Shown here in pieces: positions 1 through 8,443 of a stretch of DNA of 41,349 bases. The DNA comes from an uncultured Eisenbergiella sp. (lineage in GTDB: Bacteria > Bacillota > Clostridia > Lachnospirales > Lachnospiraceae): the NCBI GenBank assembly GCA_947626995.1, contig CANQUI010000016.1:1-41349 (forward strand), read 5' to 3'. How positions within the stretch are numbered: position 1 is the first letter of the stretch; every line of letters begins with the position of its first letter. The notes beneath the pieces are model-generated. The model saw nothing but the letters and a program-made list of their open reading frames with translations, made no database searches and had not been told where the DNA came from. A program made the position numbers and the translations under genes.

Positions 1-47
1 CATGTTCCGGCGGATTTTCGATGGAACACGACAAATTCAAAAATTGC

Positions 48-76
48 TTGAAATATAGCAGGGGATATGATAAAAT
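48..76 (+). promoter_or_regulatory. sigma-A promoter of secG
   Basis: TTGAAA at 48-53 and TAAAAT at 71-76 are separated by 17 bp, the preferred sigma-A spacing. Transcription would start near 83, about 30 nt before the secG start codon. Nothing else is recognisable in the first 47 bases. Confidence 0.75.
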
Positions 77-111
77 CAACTTTACCTGAGGTTGATAGGA
101 GGTACTCTAAG

Positions 112-357
112 ATGGAAGTTTTACGGATCATTCTGACGATTGTTTTTATACTGGTGAGTATCGCCCTGACGGTGCTGGTCCTGATGCAGGAAGGCAAACA
201 GGCCGGTCTTGGCGCCATCAGCGGCGCGGCGGAGAGCTACTGGGGGAAGAATAAGGGCCGTTCCATGGAGGGACGTCTGGTCAAGATCACAAAGATCCTT
301 GCCGTTGCGTTTCTTCTTATCGCAGTCCTTTTGAATGTATCCCGGATCTGGGGATAA
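112..357 (+). CDS. secG: SecG, preprotein translocase subunit
   Basis: Small membrane subunit of the SecYEG protein-conducting channel in the cytoplasmic membrane; it assists SecA-driven export. The 81-residue product has the SecG plan: an N-terminal membrane helix rich in Ile/Val/Leu, a Gly/Ala-rich cytoplasmic loop (VLMQEGKQAGLGAISGAAE) and a second hydrophobic helix near the C-terminus. AGGAGG at 97-102 puts the start at the ATG at 112; an in-frame ATG at 67 would lie on the promoter -10 and has no ribosome binding site. Length is typical of the family. In many Firmicutes secG lies directly upstream of rnr and smpB, as here. Confidence 0.93.
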   Translation: MEVLRIILTIVFILVSIALTVLVLMQEGKQAGLGAISGAAESYWGKNKGRSMEGRLVKITKILAVAFLLIAVLLNVSRIWG

Positions 358-390
358 GGGTCGTCGCAGGAATAGGCATCGTTACAAAAG

Positions 391-415
391 CACTCCGTCT
401 GCGGAGTGTTTTTTT
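391..415 (+). terminator. Intrinsic terminator between secG and rnr
   Basis: CACTCCG (391-397) pairs perfectly with CGGAGTG (402-408) around a 4-nt loop, followed directly by a T tract (409-415). It lies only 22 bp before the rnr start codon, so rnr either depends on read-through or has a promoter overlapping the hairpin. Confidence 0.85.
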
Positions 416-437
416 CATGACGATGAAATGAGGTTGT

Positions 438-2555
438 ATGCAGGATCTGTTTTTGGAACGGAAAAAGAAAATATGCGAACTGCTGGAGGATCCGCGCTAC
501 GTTCCCATGAAGGAAAAGGAACTGGCTGTCCTGATGCAGGTTTCGCCAAAGGAGCGCCCGGAGCTTACCCGGGCGTTAAACGCTCTGGTGGAGGAAGAAA
601 AGATCGTCCGGACCAGACGGGGATGTTTTGTCAGAGCGAAAGAAAAAATCCGGACGGGGATTTTTTCCGGCAATGCCAGAGGATTCGGTTTTGTCACGGT
701 CAAAGACGAGCCGAATGATTTTTTTATTCCCCAGGAGTATGTGGGAAGCGCGCTGCATGGGGATACGGTCACAATCAGCGCGCTGCCCGTACGGCGCGGA
801 CAGCGTCCGGAGGCCAAGATCGTTGCGATCGTAAACCGGGCGGTGACGCAGGTGGTGGGAACCTATCAGGAGCATGAGAATTTCGGCTTTGTGACGCCGG
901 ATTGTTCCCAGCCTTTGCCGGACATTTTCATTCCGAGAGAGGGACAAAAAAACGCTGCGGACGGCGTCAGGGTGGTGGCGCAGATTACCGATTACGGGGA
1001 CGGCATACGAAGTCCCCAGGGCAGGATCACAGAGATCCTGGGGTTTTCCGGCGATCCGGGCGTGGACGTTTTGTCCGTCGTGCGGTCGTTTGAACTGCCG
1101 GAGGCGTTTCCCGAAAAAACGCGGAATCAGGCGGAGCGTGTGGCAAAGGAAGTCAGCAGCGCCGACTGTGCCGGCCGCAGGGATCTGCGGGAGGTTTTGA
1201 TGGTGACCATAGACGGGGAGGACGCCAGGGATCTGGACGACGCGGTGAGCCTGACCGAAAAGGACGGGCTGTTTTATCTGGGCGTTCATATTGCGGACGT
1301 GGCCAATTATGTGCAGGAGAATTCCGCGCTGGATTGGGAGGCCAGAAAACGGGGGACCAGCGTGTATCTGGCAGACCGGGTGATTCCCATGCTTCCGCCC
1401 GCCCTTTCCAACGGGATCTGTTCGCTGAACGAGGGACAGGACAGGCTGGCGCTTTCCTGCCTGATGCAGATCGATGCGGCGGGAAACGTGGTAAGCGATG
1501 AGATTGTAGAGTCCGTGATCCGGGTGGATCGTCGGATGAGTTATTCTCAGGTAAAGCGGATTCTGGAGGATCGGGACGAAGCGCTGATTGGCCGGTACCG
1601 GCCGTTGGTTCCCATGCTTTTGCAGATGGAGCGTCTCTCCGGCATTTTGCGGGAGAAAAGAAAAAAGAGGGGCGGCGTGGATTTTGATTTTCCGGAGTGT
1701 AAGATCGAACTGGACGCCGGGGGCAATCCCCTTGCCATCGTCCCTTATGAGCGCAGCGTTGCCACCCGGCTGATCGAGGATTTCATGCTTGCCGCCAACG
1801 AGACGGTGGCGCAGCATTTTTACTGGATGGAAATTCCCTTCCTCTATCGGACGCACGAAAAGCCGGATCCGGAAAAGATGGATCAGCTATCCCTTTTTCT
1901 CTGCAATTTTGGGTACCGTTTCCGGGGCGGTTCGCATCCCGGAAAACTGCAGAAGCTTCTGGAGCAGGTGCAGGGGACGCCGGAGGAGGGCATGATTTCG
2001 CGGCTGACGCTGCGCAGCATGAAACGGGCCGCTTATACGACGGAATGTATCGGACATTTCGGGCTGGCGGCGCCGTATTACTGTCATTTTACTTCTCCCA
2101 TCCGGCGGTATCCGGACCTGCAGATTCATCGGATCATCAAGGAGTTTTTGCGCAAACGTCTGTCGGAGGAGAGAATGGCGCATTACAGGGAGCTTCTGCC
2201 GGAAGTGGCCCGGCATGCTTCCGCGACGGAACGGCGCGCCGACGAGGCTGATCGGGAAGTCCAGAAGATGAAGAAAGCGCAGTTTATGGAAGCGCATATC
2301 GGAGAAGAATATGAGGGCGTGATCTGCTCCGTAACAGGCTGGGGATTGTATGTGGAACTGCAAAATACCGTGGAAGGGCTGATACACGTCAGCAGCCTGA
2401 CGGGGGATTATTATGTGTATGACCGGGAGCGCTGCGAGCTGGTGGGCGAACGGACCCATAACCGCTACCGGCTGGGGCAGAAGCTTCGGGTAAGGGTGGC
2501 GGCCGCGGACCGTATTGCGCGGACGGTGGATTTTGTGCCGGTTTTGGGGGAGTAG
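438..2555 (+). CDS. rnr: Ribonuclease R
   Basis: 3'-to-5' hydrolytic exoribonuclease of the RNB (RNase II) family that degrades structured RNA and, with SmpB and tmRNA, messages released from stalled ribosomes. Order of domains in the 705-residue product: N-terminal winged-helix region (about 1-65), two cold-shock/OB domains (about 70-200; FSGNARGFGFV and NFGFVTPD), the RNB catalytic domain from about 250 with the metal-binding aspartates D259, D265, D267 and D268 in TIDGEDARDLDDAVSL and the HIADV motif, and a C-terminal S1 domain (YEGVICSVTGWGLYVEL). It is a little shorter than E. coli RNase R (about 813) because the N- and C-terminal extensions are short. The Shine-Dalgarno before 438 is weak (TGAGGT). 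smpB follows 18 nt downstream. Confidence 0.96.
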   Translation: MQDLFLERKKKICELLEDPRYVPMKEKELAVLMQVSPKERPELTRALNALVEEEKIVRTRRGCFVRAKEKIRTGIFSGNARGFGFVTVKDEPNDFFIPQEYVGSALHGDTVTISALPVRRGQRPEAKIVAIVNRAVTQVVGTYQEHENFGFVTPDCSQPLPDIFIPREGQKNAADGVRVVAQITDYGDGIRSPQGRITEILGFSGDPGVDVLSVVRSFELPEAFPEKTRNQAERVAKEVSSADCAGRRDLREVLMVTIDGEDARDLDDAVSLTEKDGLFYLGVHIADVANYVQENSALDWEARKRGTSVYLADRVIPMLPPALSNGICSLNEGQDRLALSCLMQIDAAGNVVSDEIVESVIRVDRRMSYSQVKRILEDRDEALIGRYRPLVPMLLQMERLSGILREKRKKRGGVDFDFPECKIELDAGGNPLAIVPYERSVATRLIEDFMLAANETVAQHFYWMEIPFLYRTHEKPDPEKMDQLSLFLCNFGYRFRGGSHPGKLQKLLEQVQGTPEEGMISRLTLRSMKRAAYTTECIGHFGLAAPYYCHFTSPIRRYPDLQIHRIIKEFLRKRLSEERMAHYRELLPEVARHASATERRADEADREVQKMKKAQFMEAHIGEEYEGVICSVTGWGLYVELQNTVEGLIHVSSLTGDYYVYDRERCELVGERTHNRYRLGQKLRVRVAAADRIARTVDFVPVLGE

Positions 2556-2573
2556 AAGGCGCGGGAGGTTGTT

Positions 2574-3041
2574 ATGGCAAAGGATTCGCAGAAACTGATT
2601 GCAAACAATAAAAAGGTCTTTCACGATTTTTTTGTGGAAGAACAATACGAAGCCGGGCTGGTTTTGCACGGCACGGAGGTCAAGAGCCTGCGCATGGGCA
2701 AATGCAGTATTAAGGAAGCGTTTGTCCAGATCGACAAAGGGGAGCTGTATGTCTATGGCATGCACATCAGCCCGTATGAAAAGGGAAACTTATTCAATAA
2801 GGATCCGCTGCGGACGAGGAAGCTTCTGATGCATAAGGAACAGATCCATAAGCTGGCGGGCAAATGTAAGGAAAAGGGCTATACCATCATGCCCCTTCAG
2901 GTCTATTTCCGGGACGGCCGGGCGAAGATGGAGATCGGGCTGTGCCGCGGCAAAAAGCTGTACGACAAGCGGCAGGACATCGCCAAACGGGATCAGCGCA
3001 GAGAAATGGAAAAGGAGTTTAAAATCAAAAATCTTTCCTGA
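2574..3041 (+). CDS. smpB: SsrA-binding protein SmpB
   Basis: Binds tmRNA and delivers it to ribosomes stalled on broken messages. The 155 residues show the SmpB beta-barrel core (FHDFFVEEQYEAGLVLHGTEVKSLR, here split across residues 17-41) and the basic C-terminal tail (GKKLYDKRQDIAKRDQRR) that probes the empty mRNA channel. GGGAGG at 2563-2568 sets the start. It sits 18 nt after rnr, its functional partner, and is probably co-transcribed with it. The tmRNA gene itself is not next to it: 3042-3180 holds only a promoter and the murE leader. Confidence 0.97.
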   Translation: MAKDSQKLIANNKKVFHDFFVEEQYEAGLVLHGTEVKSLRMGKCSIKEAFVQIDKGELYVYGMHISPYEKGNLFNKDPLRTRKLLMHKEQIHKLAGKCKEKGYTIMPLQVYFRDGRAKMEIGLCRGKKLYDKRQDIAKRDQRREMEKEFKIKNLS

Positions 3042-3086
3042 GACGGACGATCCTTGCGCCGCTCTTTTTTCCGGGGTTGTCAGGCA

Positions 3087-3115
3087 TTGAAAACCTTTTT
3101 CCTTTGTGGTATCAT
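3087..3115 (+). promoter_or_regulatory. sigma-A promoter of the murE-ychF operon
   Basis: TTGAAA (3087-3092) and TATCAT (3110-3115) are spaced by exactly 17 bp. The inferred start near 3122 leaves a leader of about 60 nt before murE. It is the only convincing promoter I found before the 13-kb run of co-directional genes that ends at the 16446-16477 terminator. Confidence 0.7.
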
Positions 3116-3180
3116 AAATCGGAAAGGTTGCGCCCAAAAAGGCGCAGCCGGTCATGACGGAGCGAAAGGAGCGTTTAGGG

Positions 3181-4659
3181 ATGAAACCGTTAAAGACGTT
3201 GCTTGCACATCTGGAGTTTGTATGCGAAAGAGGAAGTCTGGATCGACAGGTGAGCGCCGTGGTGCACGATTCCCGAAAGGTAACGGCGGGGTGTCTTTTC
3301 CTCTGCATCGCGGGCGCCAATTTTGACGGCCACGACGCGGCGGCGGAGGCGGTGGAGAAAGGGGCGGCAGTCCTGGTGACGGAAAAGGAGACGGCCCTTG
3401 CTGCACAGGAAGACGTTACCGTCATCCGGGTAGCGAGCACCCGCTATGCCATGGCACATATCGCGGCGGCATGGTTTGATCATCCGGCAAAAAAGCTGAC
3501 CACGATCGGCGTTACGGGCACAAAAGGAAAGACCACCACCACCTATCTGATCAAGTCCATTCTGGAAAACGCCGGCAAAAAGGTGGGGCTTGTGGGCACC
3601 ATCGAGGTGATCATCGGCGATACCCATATCCATGCCGGCAATACCACGCCGGAATCCTATCTGCTGCAGGAGTATTTTCATCGAATGGTGCAGGAAGGCT
3701 GCGACACGGTGGTGATGGAGGTTTCTTCCCAGGCGCTGATGCTGCACCGCACCCAGGGCTTTCTTTTTGATTTCGGGATCTTTACCAATCTGGAAGCCGA
3801 TCATATCGGGCCCAACGAACATCAGGATTTTGCGGATTACCTGCACTGTAAGAGCCTTTTGTTCCGACAGTGCAGAGTGGGGATCGTCAATTGCGACGAT
3901 GCGCACTGGCGGCAGGTGACAAAAGACTGCACCTGCGCCGTGGAGACTTACGGATTGTCGCAGGACGCGGATCTTAGAGCCGACGGGCTTTCTTTTACCA
4001 ACGACGACGGGCATCTGGGCGTAGCCTTTTGCGTTTCGGGGCTTTTGCACATGCGGGCGAAGATCGCGATGCCGGGCCGGTTTTCCGTTTATAACGCGCT
4101 GGCGGCCATGGCGATCTGCCGGCATTTTGACGTTTCCAGGGAAGATATCCGCAGGGCCCTGCTTTTGGCGAAGGTGAGGGGACGCATCGAAACGGTGCCG
4201 GTTTCTCCCGATTATACCGTGATCATTGATTATGCGCACAACGCCATGGCGCTAAACAGCCTGTTGACCACGCTCAGGGAATATGAGCACGGACGGCTGA
4301 TCTGCATCTTCGGGTGCGGTGGCAACCGGTCAAGGGACAGGCGCTTTGAGATGGGAGAGGTTTCCGGCCGGCTGGCGGATTTTACCATCATCACCTCCGA
4401 CAACCCCCGGTTTGAGGACCCCAACGCCATTGTGGAGGATATTGTGACCGGGATTCGGAAAACGGACGGCGCCTACGTGACCGTCCCGGACAGAAAAGAA
4501 GCCGTCGCCTACGCCATCGACCACGCCCGTCCCGGCGACATCATTGTGCTGGCGGGAAAAGGACATGAGGATTATCAGGAAATCCGGGGCGTGAAATATC
4601 ACATGGACGACAGGGAACTGATCGAAGCGGCGGCAGCGGAAAGAGGCATTTCCTTTTGA
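3181..4659 (+). CDS. murE: UDP-MurNAc-tripeptide synthetase MurE (meso-DAP type)
   Basis: Cytoplasmic Mur ligase that adds the third stem-peptide residue to UDP-MurNAc-L-Ala-D-Glu using ATP. Start chosen at ATG 3181 (AAGGAG at 3166-3171); the in-frame ATG at 3154 has no ribosome binding site. The 492 residues show the N-terminal nucleotide-sugar domain (HDSRKV), the P-loop GVTGTKGKTT near 110-119, NTTPES, VSSQAL, the HCKSLLF region with the carbamylated lysine, and DNPR at 407-410. DNPR is the signature of meso-diaminopimelate specificity, so A1-gamma peptidoglycan is expected. Unlike in Bacillus, it lies outside the dcw cluster and heads the priA-def-fmt operon. It overlaps priA by one base. 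Confidence 0.95.
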   Translation: MKPLKTLLAHLEFVCERGSLDRQVSAVVHDSRKVTAGCLFLCIAGANFDGHDAAAEAVEKGAAVLVTEKETALAAQEDVTVIRVASTRYAMAHIAAAWFDHPAKKLTTIGVTGTKGKTTTTYLIKSILENAGKKVGLVGTIEVIIGDTHIHAGNTTPESYLLQEYFHRMVQEGCDTVVMEVSSQALMLHRTQGFLFDFGIFTNLEADHIGPNEHQDFADYLHCKSLLFRQCRVGIVNCDDAHWRQVTKDCTCAVETYGLSQDADLRADGLSFTNDDGHLGVAFCVSGLLHMRAKIAMPGRFSVYNALAAMAICRHFDVSREDIRRALLLAKVRGRIETVPVSPDYTVIIDYAHNAMALNSLLTTLREYEHGRLICIFGCGGNRSRDRRFEMGEVSGRLADFTIITSDNPRFEDPNAIVEDIVTGIRKTDGAYVTVPDRKEAVAYAIDHARPGDIIVLAGKGHEDYQEIRGVKYHMDDRELIEAAAAERGISF

Positions 4660-6971
4660 TGAACAGATTTGCAAATGTGATCGTGGATATTTCCCATGAA
4701 AAACTGGATCGCCCTTTCGGGTATAAGGTGCCTGCGCCTTTGCGGGACAGGATAAAGCCCGGCGCGCGGGTGCGGATCCCTTTCGGGAAAGGGAACGGAC
4801 TGCGCACGGGCTATGTCATTGAGCTGTTTGACGGGACGGACTTTCCGGAAGAAAAAATGAAGGAGATCGACTCCGTGCTAAAAGACGCCGATCTGCCGGA
4901 GCAGCGCCTGATCGCGCTGGCGGCGTGGATGAAGCATCAGTACGGCTCCACGATGATCGCCGCCCTAAAAACGGTGCTGCCGGCCCGCCGGAGGGTGCGG
5001 GAAAAGGAAAAAAGAGAGATCGGCCTTTTGCTCTCGAAAGAAGAGGCCAAAACAAAGCTCCAGTTTTATGAAAAAAAACATTATACCGCCCGGGCCAGGC
5101 TCATGCGGGAGCTGCTCCAAAAAGAAGTCCTGCCCTGGGAGTTTGCGGTAAAAGAAAGGAATGTTTCCGCCGACTCCCTGAAGAAAATGATGCAGGAGGG
5201 CGTGATCGGCCTGCGCAGCGAAACGCTCTATCGCAACCCGGTCCGGATGAAAGAGGACCGGGAAGAGAAAAAGACGCTGAGCGCCGATCAGCAGTATATT
5301 GTGGACCGCGTGCTGGAGGATTATGACGCCGGCCTGCGCAAACCGAGTCTGATCCATGGGATCACCGGCAGCGGGAAAACGGAGGTTTATCTGGCGCTCA
5401 TCGAGGGCATGATAAAAAGAGGCAAGCAGGCCATTGTCCTGATCCCCGAAATCGCGCTGACCTATCAGACGGCGCTTCGTTTTTACCGGCAGTTTCAGGA
5501 TCGCGTCTCGGTGATGAATTCCTCTTTGAGCACAGGGGAAAAACAGGATCAGTACGAGCGGGCCAAAAAGAGGCAGATCGATGTGATCATCGGTCCCCGA
5601 TCCGCGCTTTTCGTGCCGTTTCCCGATCTGGGGATGATCCTCATAGACGAGGAGCATGAGAGCAGCTATAAGAGCGAGACCATGCCCAAATATCACGCCC
5701 GGGAGGCCGCGCTTGAGCTGGCCCGGCTTTCCGGGGCCATCGTGGTAATGGGATCCGCGACCCCTTCCCTGGAGAGTTATTACCGGGCAAAAACCGGAGA
5801 GTTCGCTTTTTACAGGCTCAAAGAGAGGCTGGCCGGCGGACGGCTGCCGTCGGTATTTGTGGCGGATCTGCGAAAGGAGCTGCGGGAGGGCAATCGTTCC
5901 ATCTTTTCCCGGACGCTGCAGGAAAAACTGGAGGCCTGCTTAAGCAGGGGCGAACAGGCCATGCTGTTTCTCAACCGGCGGGGGTATGCGGGGTTTGTAT
6001 CCTGCCGAGCCTGCGGCTATGTGTGCAGGTGCCCCCATTGCAGCGTTTCCCTTTCGGAGCACCGGGCAAAGCGGATGCGCCCCGGCGGCGACAGGGCGGG
6101 CAGAGGACGCCTGATCTGTCATTATTGCGGGTATGAACAGGAAGCGCCGTCCGTTTGTCCTTCCTGCGGTTCCCGTTATATCATGGGCTTTAAGGCGGGG
6201 ACGGAACAGATTGTACAGCAGCTGGCGCTGCAGTTCCCGGATGCGCGGACGCTGCGCATGGACGCGGATACCACCCGGACAAAGGACAGCTATGAATCCA
6301 TTCTTTCGGCCTTTGCCAACCGGGAGGCGGATGTGCTGGTGGGCACCCAGATGATCGTAAAGGGGCATGATTTCCCGTATGTGACCATGGTGGGGATCCT
6401 GGCGGCGGATCTTTCCCTTTCCGCAGGGGATTACCGGGCCGCCGAACGGACGTTTCAGCTGCTGACCCAGGCGGCGGGCAGAGCGGGACGGGGGACGCGG
6501 CCGGGCGAGGTGGTCATTCAGACCTATCAGCCGGAACATTACAGCATCCGCTATGCGGCGGCGCAGGATTACGACGGGTTTTATGAAGAGGAGCTTACCT
6601 ATCGCACCCTTTTGTCCTATCCGCCGGTTTCGCACATTCTGGCAATCCAGATTTTTTCCGAACGGGAAGAGGACGCGCAAAGCGCGGCGGAGGAAGCGGC
6701 AAAGGAAGCAAGGCGTCTCGCCGCCGGATGGGAACCGGCGGATCCTGTTGCCCCTTTTGGGAAAAAACCGGTTCCCGATACCGTCATCATCGGGCCTGCC
6801 CCCGCGCAGATCGGCAAAATCAAGGATGTGTACCGCTACGGCGTATATATAAAGAACAAAGAATATCAGAAGCTGGTTCGGATCAGGGACGCGGTGGAAA
6901 AAATGCGGGCCGCACAGGATCGGCCTGCGGGCAACTGTCAGTTCGACTTTGATCCGATTAACGTTTATTGA
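4659..6971 (+). CDS. priA: Primosomal protein N' (PriA helicase)
   Basis: Superfamily 2 3'-to-5' DNA helicase that recognises abandoned forks and D-loops and reloads the replicative helicase. The product is 770 residues from the ATG overlapping the murE stop (TGATG); a TTG three bases earlier is possible. It has the N-terminal 3'-DNA binding domain, Walker A GITGSGKT (234-241), the DEEH Walker B box (330-333), GSATPSLES, and a zinc-binding cysteine cluster (from C449: CRACGYVCRCPHC, then CHYCGY and CPSCGS), followed by helicase motifs V-VI (QAAGRAGRG). The linker between the two zinc-binding halves seems about ten residues longer than usual, with an Arg/Gly-rich stretch. Confidence 0.95.
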   Translation: MNRFANVIVDISHEKLDRPFGYKVPAPLRDRIKPGARVRIPFGKGNGLRTGYVIELFDGTDFPEEKMKEIDSVLKDADLPEQRLIALAAWMKHQYGSTMIAALKTVLPARRRVREKEKREIGLLLSKEEAKTKLQFYEKKHYTARARLMRELLQKEVLPWEFAVKERNVSADSLKKMMQEGVIGLRSETLYRNPVRMKEDREEKKTLSADQQYIVDRVLEDYDAGLRKPSLIHGITGSGKTEVYLALIEGMIKRGKQAIVLIPEIALTYQTALRFYRQFQDRVSVMNSSLSTGEKQDQYERAKKRQIDVIIGPRSALFVPFPDLGMILIDEEHESSYKSETMPKYHAREAALELARLSGAIVVMGSATPSLESYYRAKTGEFAFYRLKERLAGGRLPSVFVADLRKELREGNRSIFSRTLQEKLEACLSRGEQAMLFLNRRGYAGFVSCRACGYVCRCPHCSVSLSEHRAKRMRPGGDRAGRGRLICHYCGYEQEAPSVCPSCGSRYIMGFKAGTEQIVQQLALQFPDARTLRMDADTTRTKDSYESILSAFANREADVLVGTQMIVKGHDFPYVTMVGILAADLSLSAGDYRAAERTFQLLTQAAGRAGRGTRPGEVVIQTYQPEHYSIRYAAAQDYDGFYEEELTYRTLLSYPPVSHILAIQIFSEREEDAQSAAEEAAKEARRLAAGWEPADPVAPFGKKPVPDTVIIGPAPAQIGKIKDVYRYGVYIKNKEYQKLVRIRDAVEKMRAAQDRPAGNCQFDFDPINVY

Positions 6972-7013
6972 CGGCGGCTTAAGCGGCAGGCTGCCAGGGG
7001 AGGAAAAGCAAAG

Positions 7014-7511
7014 ATGGCGATTCGAAATATCAGGACGATGGGAGATCCCATTCTGACAAAAACGTGTAAACCGGTAAAGGAGATGACGCCCCGTCTCCGG
7101 GAGCTGATCGACGATATGTTTGACACCATGTACGAGGCGGAGGGCGTAGGGCTGGCGGCGCCTCAGGTGGGGGTTCTCAGACGGATCGTGGTCATTGACA
7201 CCACGGGAGAGGATCCGCTGGTGATGATCAACCCCCGCATTGTCGAAACGAAGGGGGAACAGACCGGCGGAGAGGGCTGTCTTTCCGTACCGGGCAAGAC
7301 GGCCACCGTGACCCGGCCCGATTATGTAAAGGCCGAGGCGCTGGACGCGGATATGCGGCCGTATGAGATCGAAGCCACAGAGCTTCTGGCCCGGGCGATC
7401 TGTCATGAGCTGGATCATCTGGAAGGAAAGCTCTACGTGGAGATGGCGCAGCCCGGCAGCCTGATGGATACGGAGTTATACTACGAACAGGAAGAGGAAA
7501 AAGAAAAATGA
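7014..7511 (+). CDS. def: Peptide deformylase
   Basis: Removes the formyl group from the N-terminal Met of new proteins using an active-site metal (Fe2+ or Zn2+). All three family motifs are present in the 165 residues: GVGLAAPQ (44-51), EGCLS with metal ligand Cys89, and HELDH with H131, E132 and H135. GGGGAGG at 6997-7003 sets the start. The acidic C-terminal tail (EQEEEKEK) is short. The stop overlaps the fmt start in an ATGA junction, coupling the enzyme that removes formyl groups with the one that adds them. Confidence 0.97.
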   Translation: MAIRNIRTMGDPILTKTCKPVKEMTPRLRELIDDMFDTMYEAEGVGLAAPQVGVLRRIVVIDTTGEDPLVMINPRIVETKGEQTGGEGCLSVPGKTATVTRPDYVKAEALDADMRPYEIEATELLARAICHELDHLEGKLYVEMAQPGSLMDTELYYEQEEEKEK

Positions 7512-8443
7512 GGATCGTATATATGGGAACGCCGGATTTTGCGGTGGGACCGCTCAGGGCGCTGCTGCGTTTTGGCCATGAGATCGCAGCGGTCGTGACC
7601 CAGCCGGACCGGCCCAGAGGCAGAAGCGCAAAACCACAGCTTTCTCCGGTAAAGGAATTTGCCCTGCAGCAGAACATCCCGGTCTTTCAGCCCGAAAAGA
7701 TCAAAAAGCCGGAGGCGGTAAAACAGCTTCAAAGCTATGGGGCGGATGTGTTTGTGGTGGCGGCTTTCGGCCAGATCCTCTCGCAGGAGATTCTGGACAT
7801 TCCCCCGCTTGGCTGCCTGAACATCCATGCGTCCCTTCTTCCCGCCTATCGGGGCGCGGCGCCGATCCAGTGGGTGATTTTAAACGGAGAGCAAAAAACC
7901 GGCGTCACCATTATGCGTATGGACGCCGGATTGGACACCGGCGAGATGCTTGCAAAAGAAGAAGTGCCCATCGCTCCTCTGGAAACGGATGAAAGCCTGC
8001 ACGATAAGCTGATGGAGGCCGGCAGCCGCCTGATCGTGGAGACGCTGCCCAGGCTTGCGGCGGGAGAACTGCAGGGACAAAAACAGGACGACGCCAAAAG
8101 CTGTTATGCGAAGATGCTGACCAAAGAGATGGGCAAAATTGACTGGACGCACAGCGCCGTGGAAATTGAGCGAAAGGTCCGGGGACTGTATTCCTGGCCC
8201 GGCGCCTACAGCTTCTATCGGGGAAAGCAGATCCGGATCTTTGAGGCGCAGGCGCTGGAGAGCGAAGCGCCCGCTGCAAATGCCCCCGGAACGGTCTGTC
8301 AAATCGGCAAGGACGCCTTTTTGGTCGCTGCGGGACAGGGGGTTTTGAAGGTTTTATCGGTACAGATGGAAGGAAAAAAGAGAGTGACGGCCCGGGATTT
8401 TCTGAACGGCTGTCGGATGGAAAGGAGCGAACGATTGGGATGA
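7508..8443 (+). CDS. fmt: Methionyl-tRNA formyltransferase
   Basis: Transfers a formyl group from 10-formyl-tetrahydrofolate to Met-tRNAfMet for initiation. The 311-residue product is of standard length, with N-terminal MRIVYMGTPDFAV, the catalytic N-x-H pair (N105, H107), the SLLPAYRGAAPIQW signature (109-122), D143 in the MDAGLDTGEM motif, and a C-terminal OB-fold tRNA-binding domain from about 205. It overlaps def by 4 nt (ATGA) and the next gene by 4 nt, so translational coupling is likely. Confidence 0.97.
   Translation: MRIVYMGTPDFAVGPLRALLRFGHEIAAVVTQPDRPRGRSAKPQLSPVKEFALQQNIPVFQPEKIKKPEAVKQLQSYGADVFVVAAFGQILSQEILDIPPLGCLNIHASLLPAYRGAAPIQWVILNGEQKTGVTIMRMDAGLDTGEMLAKEEVPIAPLETDESLHDKLMEAGSRLIVETLPRLAAGELQGQKQDDAKSCYAKMLTKEMGKIDWTHSAVEIERKVRGLYSWPGAYSFYRGKQIRIFEAQALESEAPAANAPGTVCQIGKDAFLVAAGQGVLKVLSVQMEGKKRVTARDFLNGCRMERSERLG

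Noticed and set aside
576-1856. Long antisense open frame (426 codons) opposite rnr
   Set aside because: Rich in His, Arg, Pro and Gln, no ribosome binding site, no family features; typical mirror frame of a GC-rich gene.
3042-3180. Possible tmRNA (ssrA) next to smpB
   Set aside because: Only 139 bp are available, filled by a promoter and the murE leader; no tRNA-like ends seen.
3190-4239. Antisense frame of 349 codons opposite murE
   Set aside because: Same mirror-frame composition; the plus-strand gene is certain.
5940-7418. Antisense frame of 492 codons opposite priA and def
   Set aside because: Spans two certain genes and an intergenic gap; composition not protein-like.
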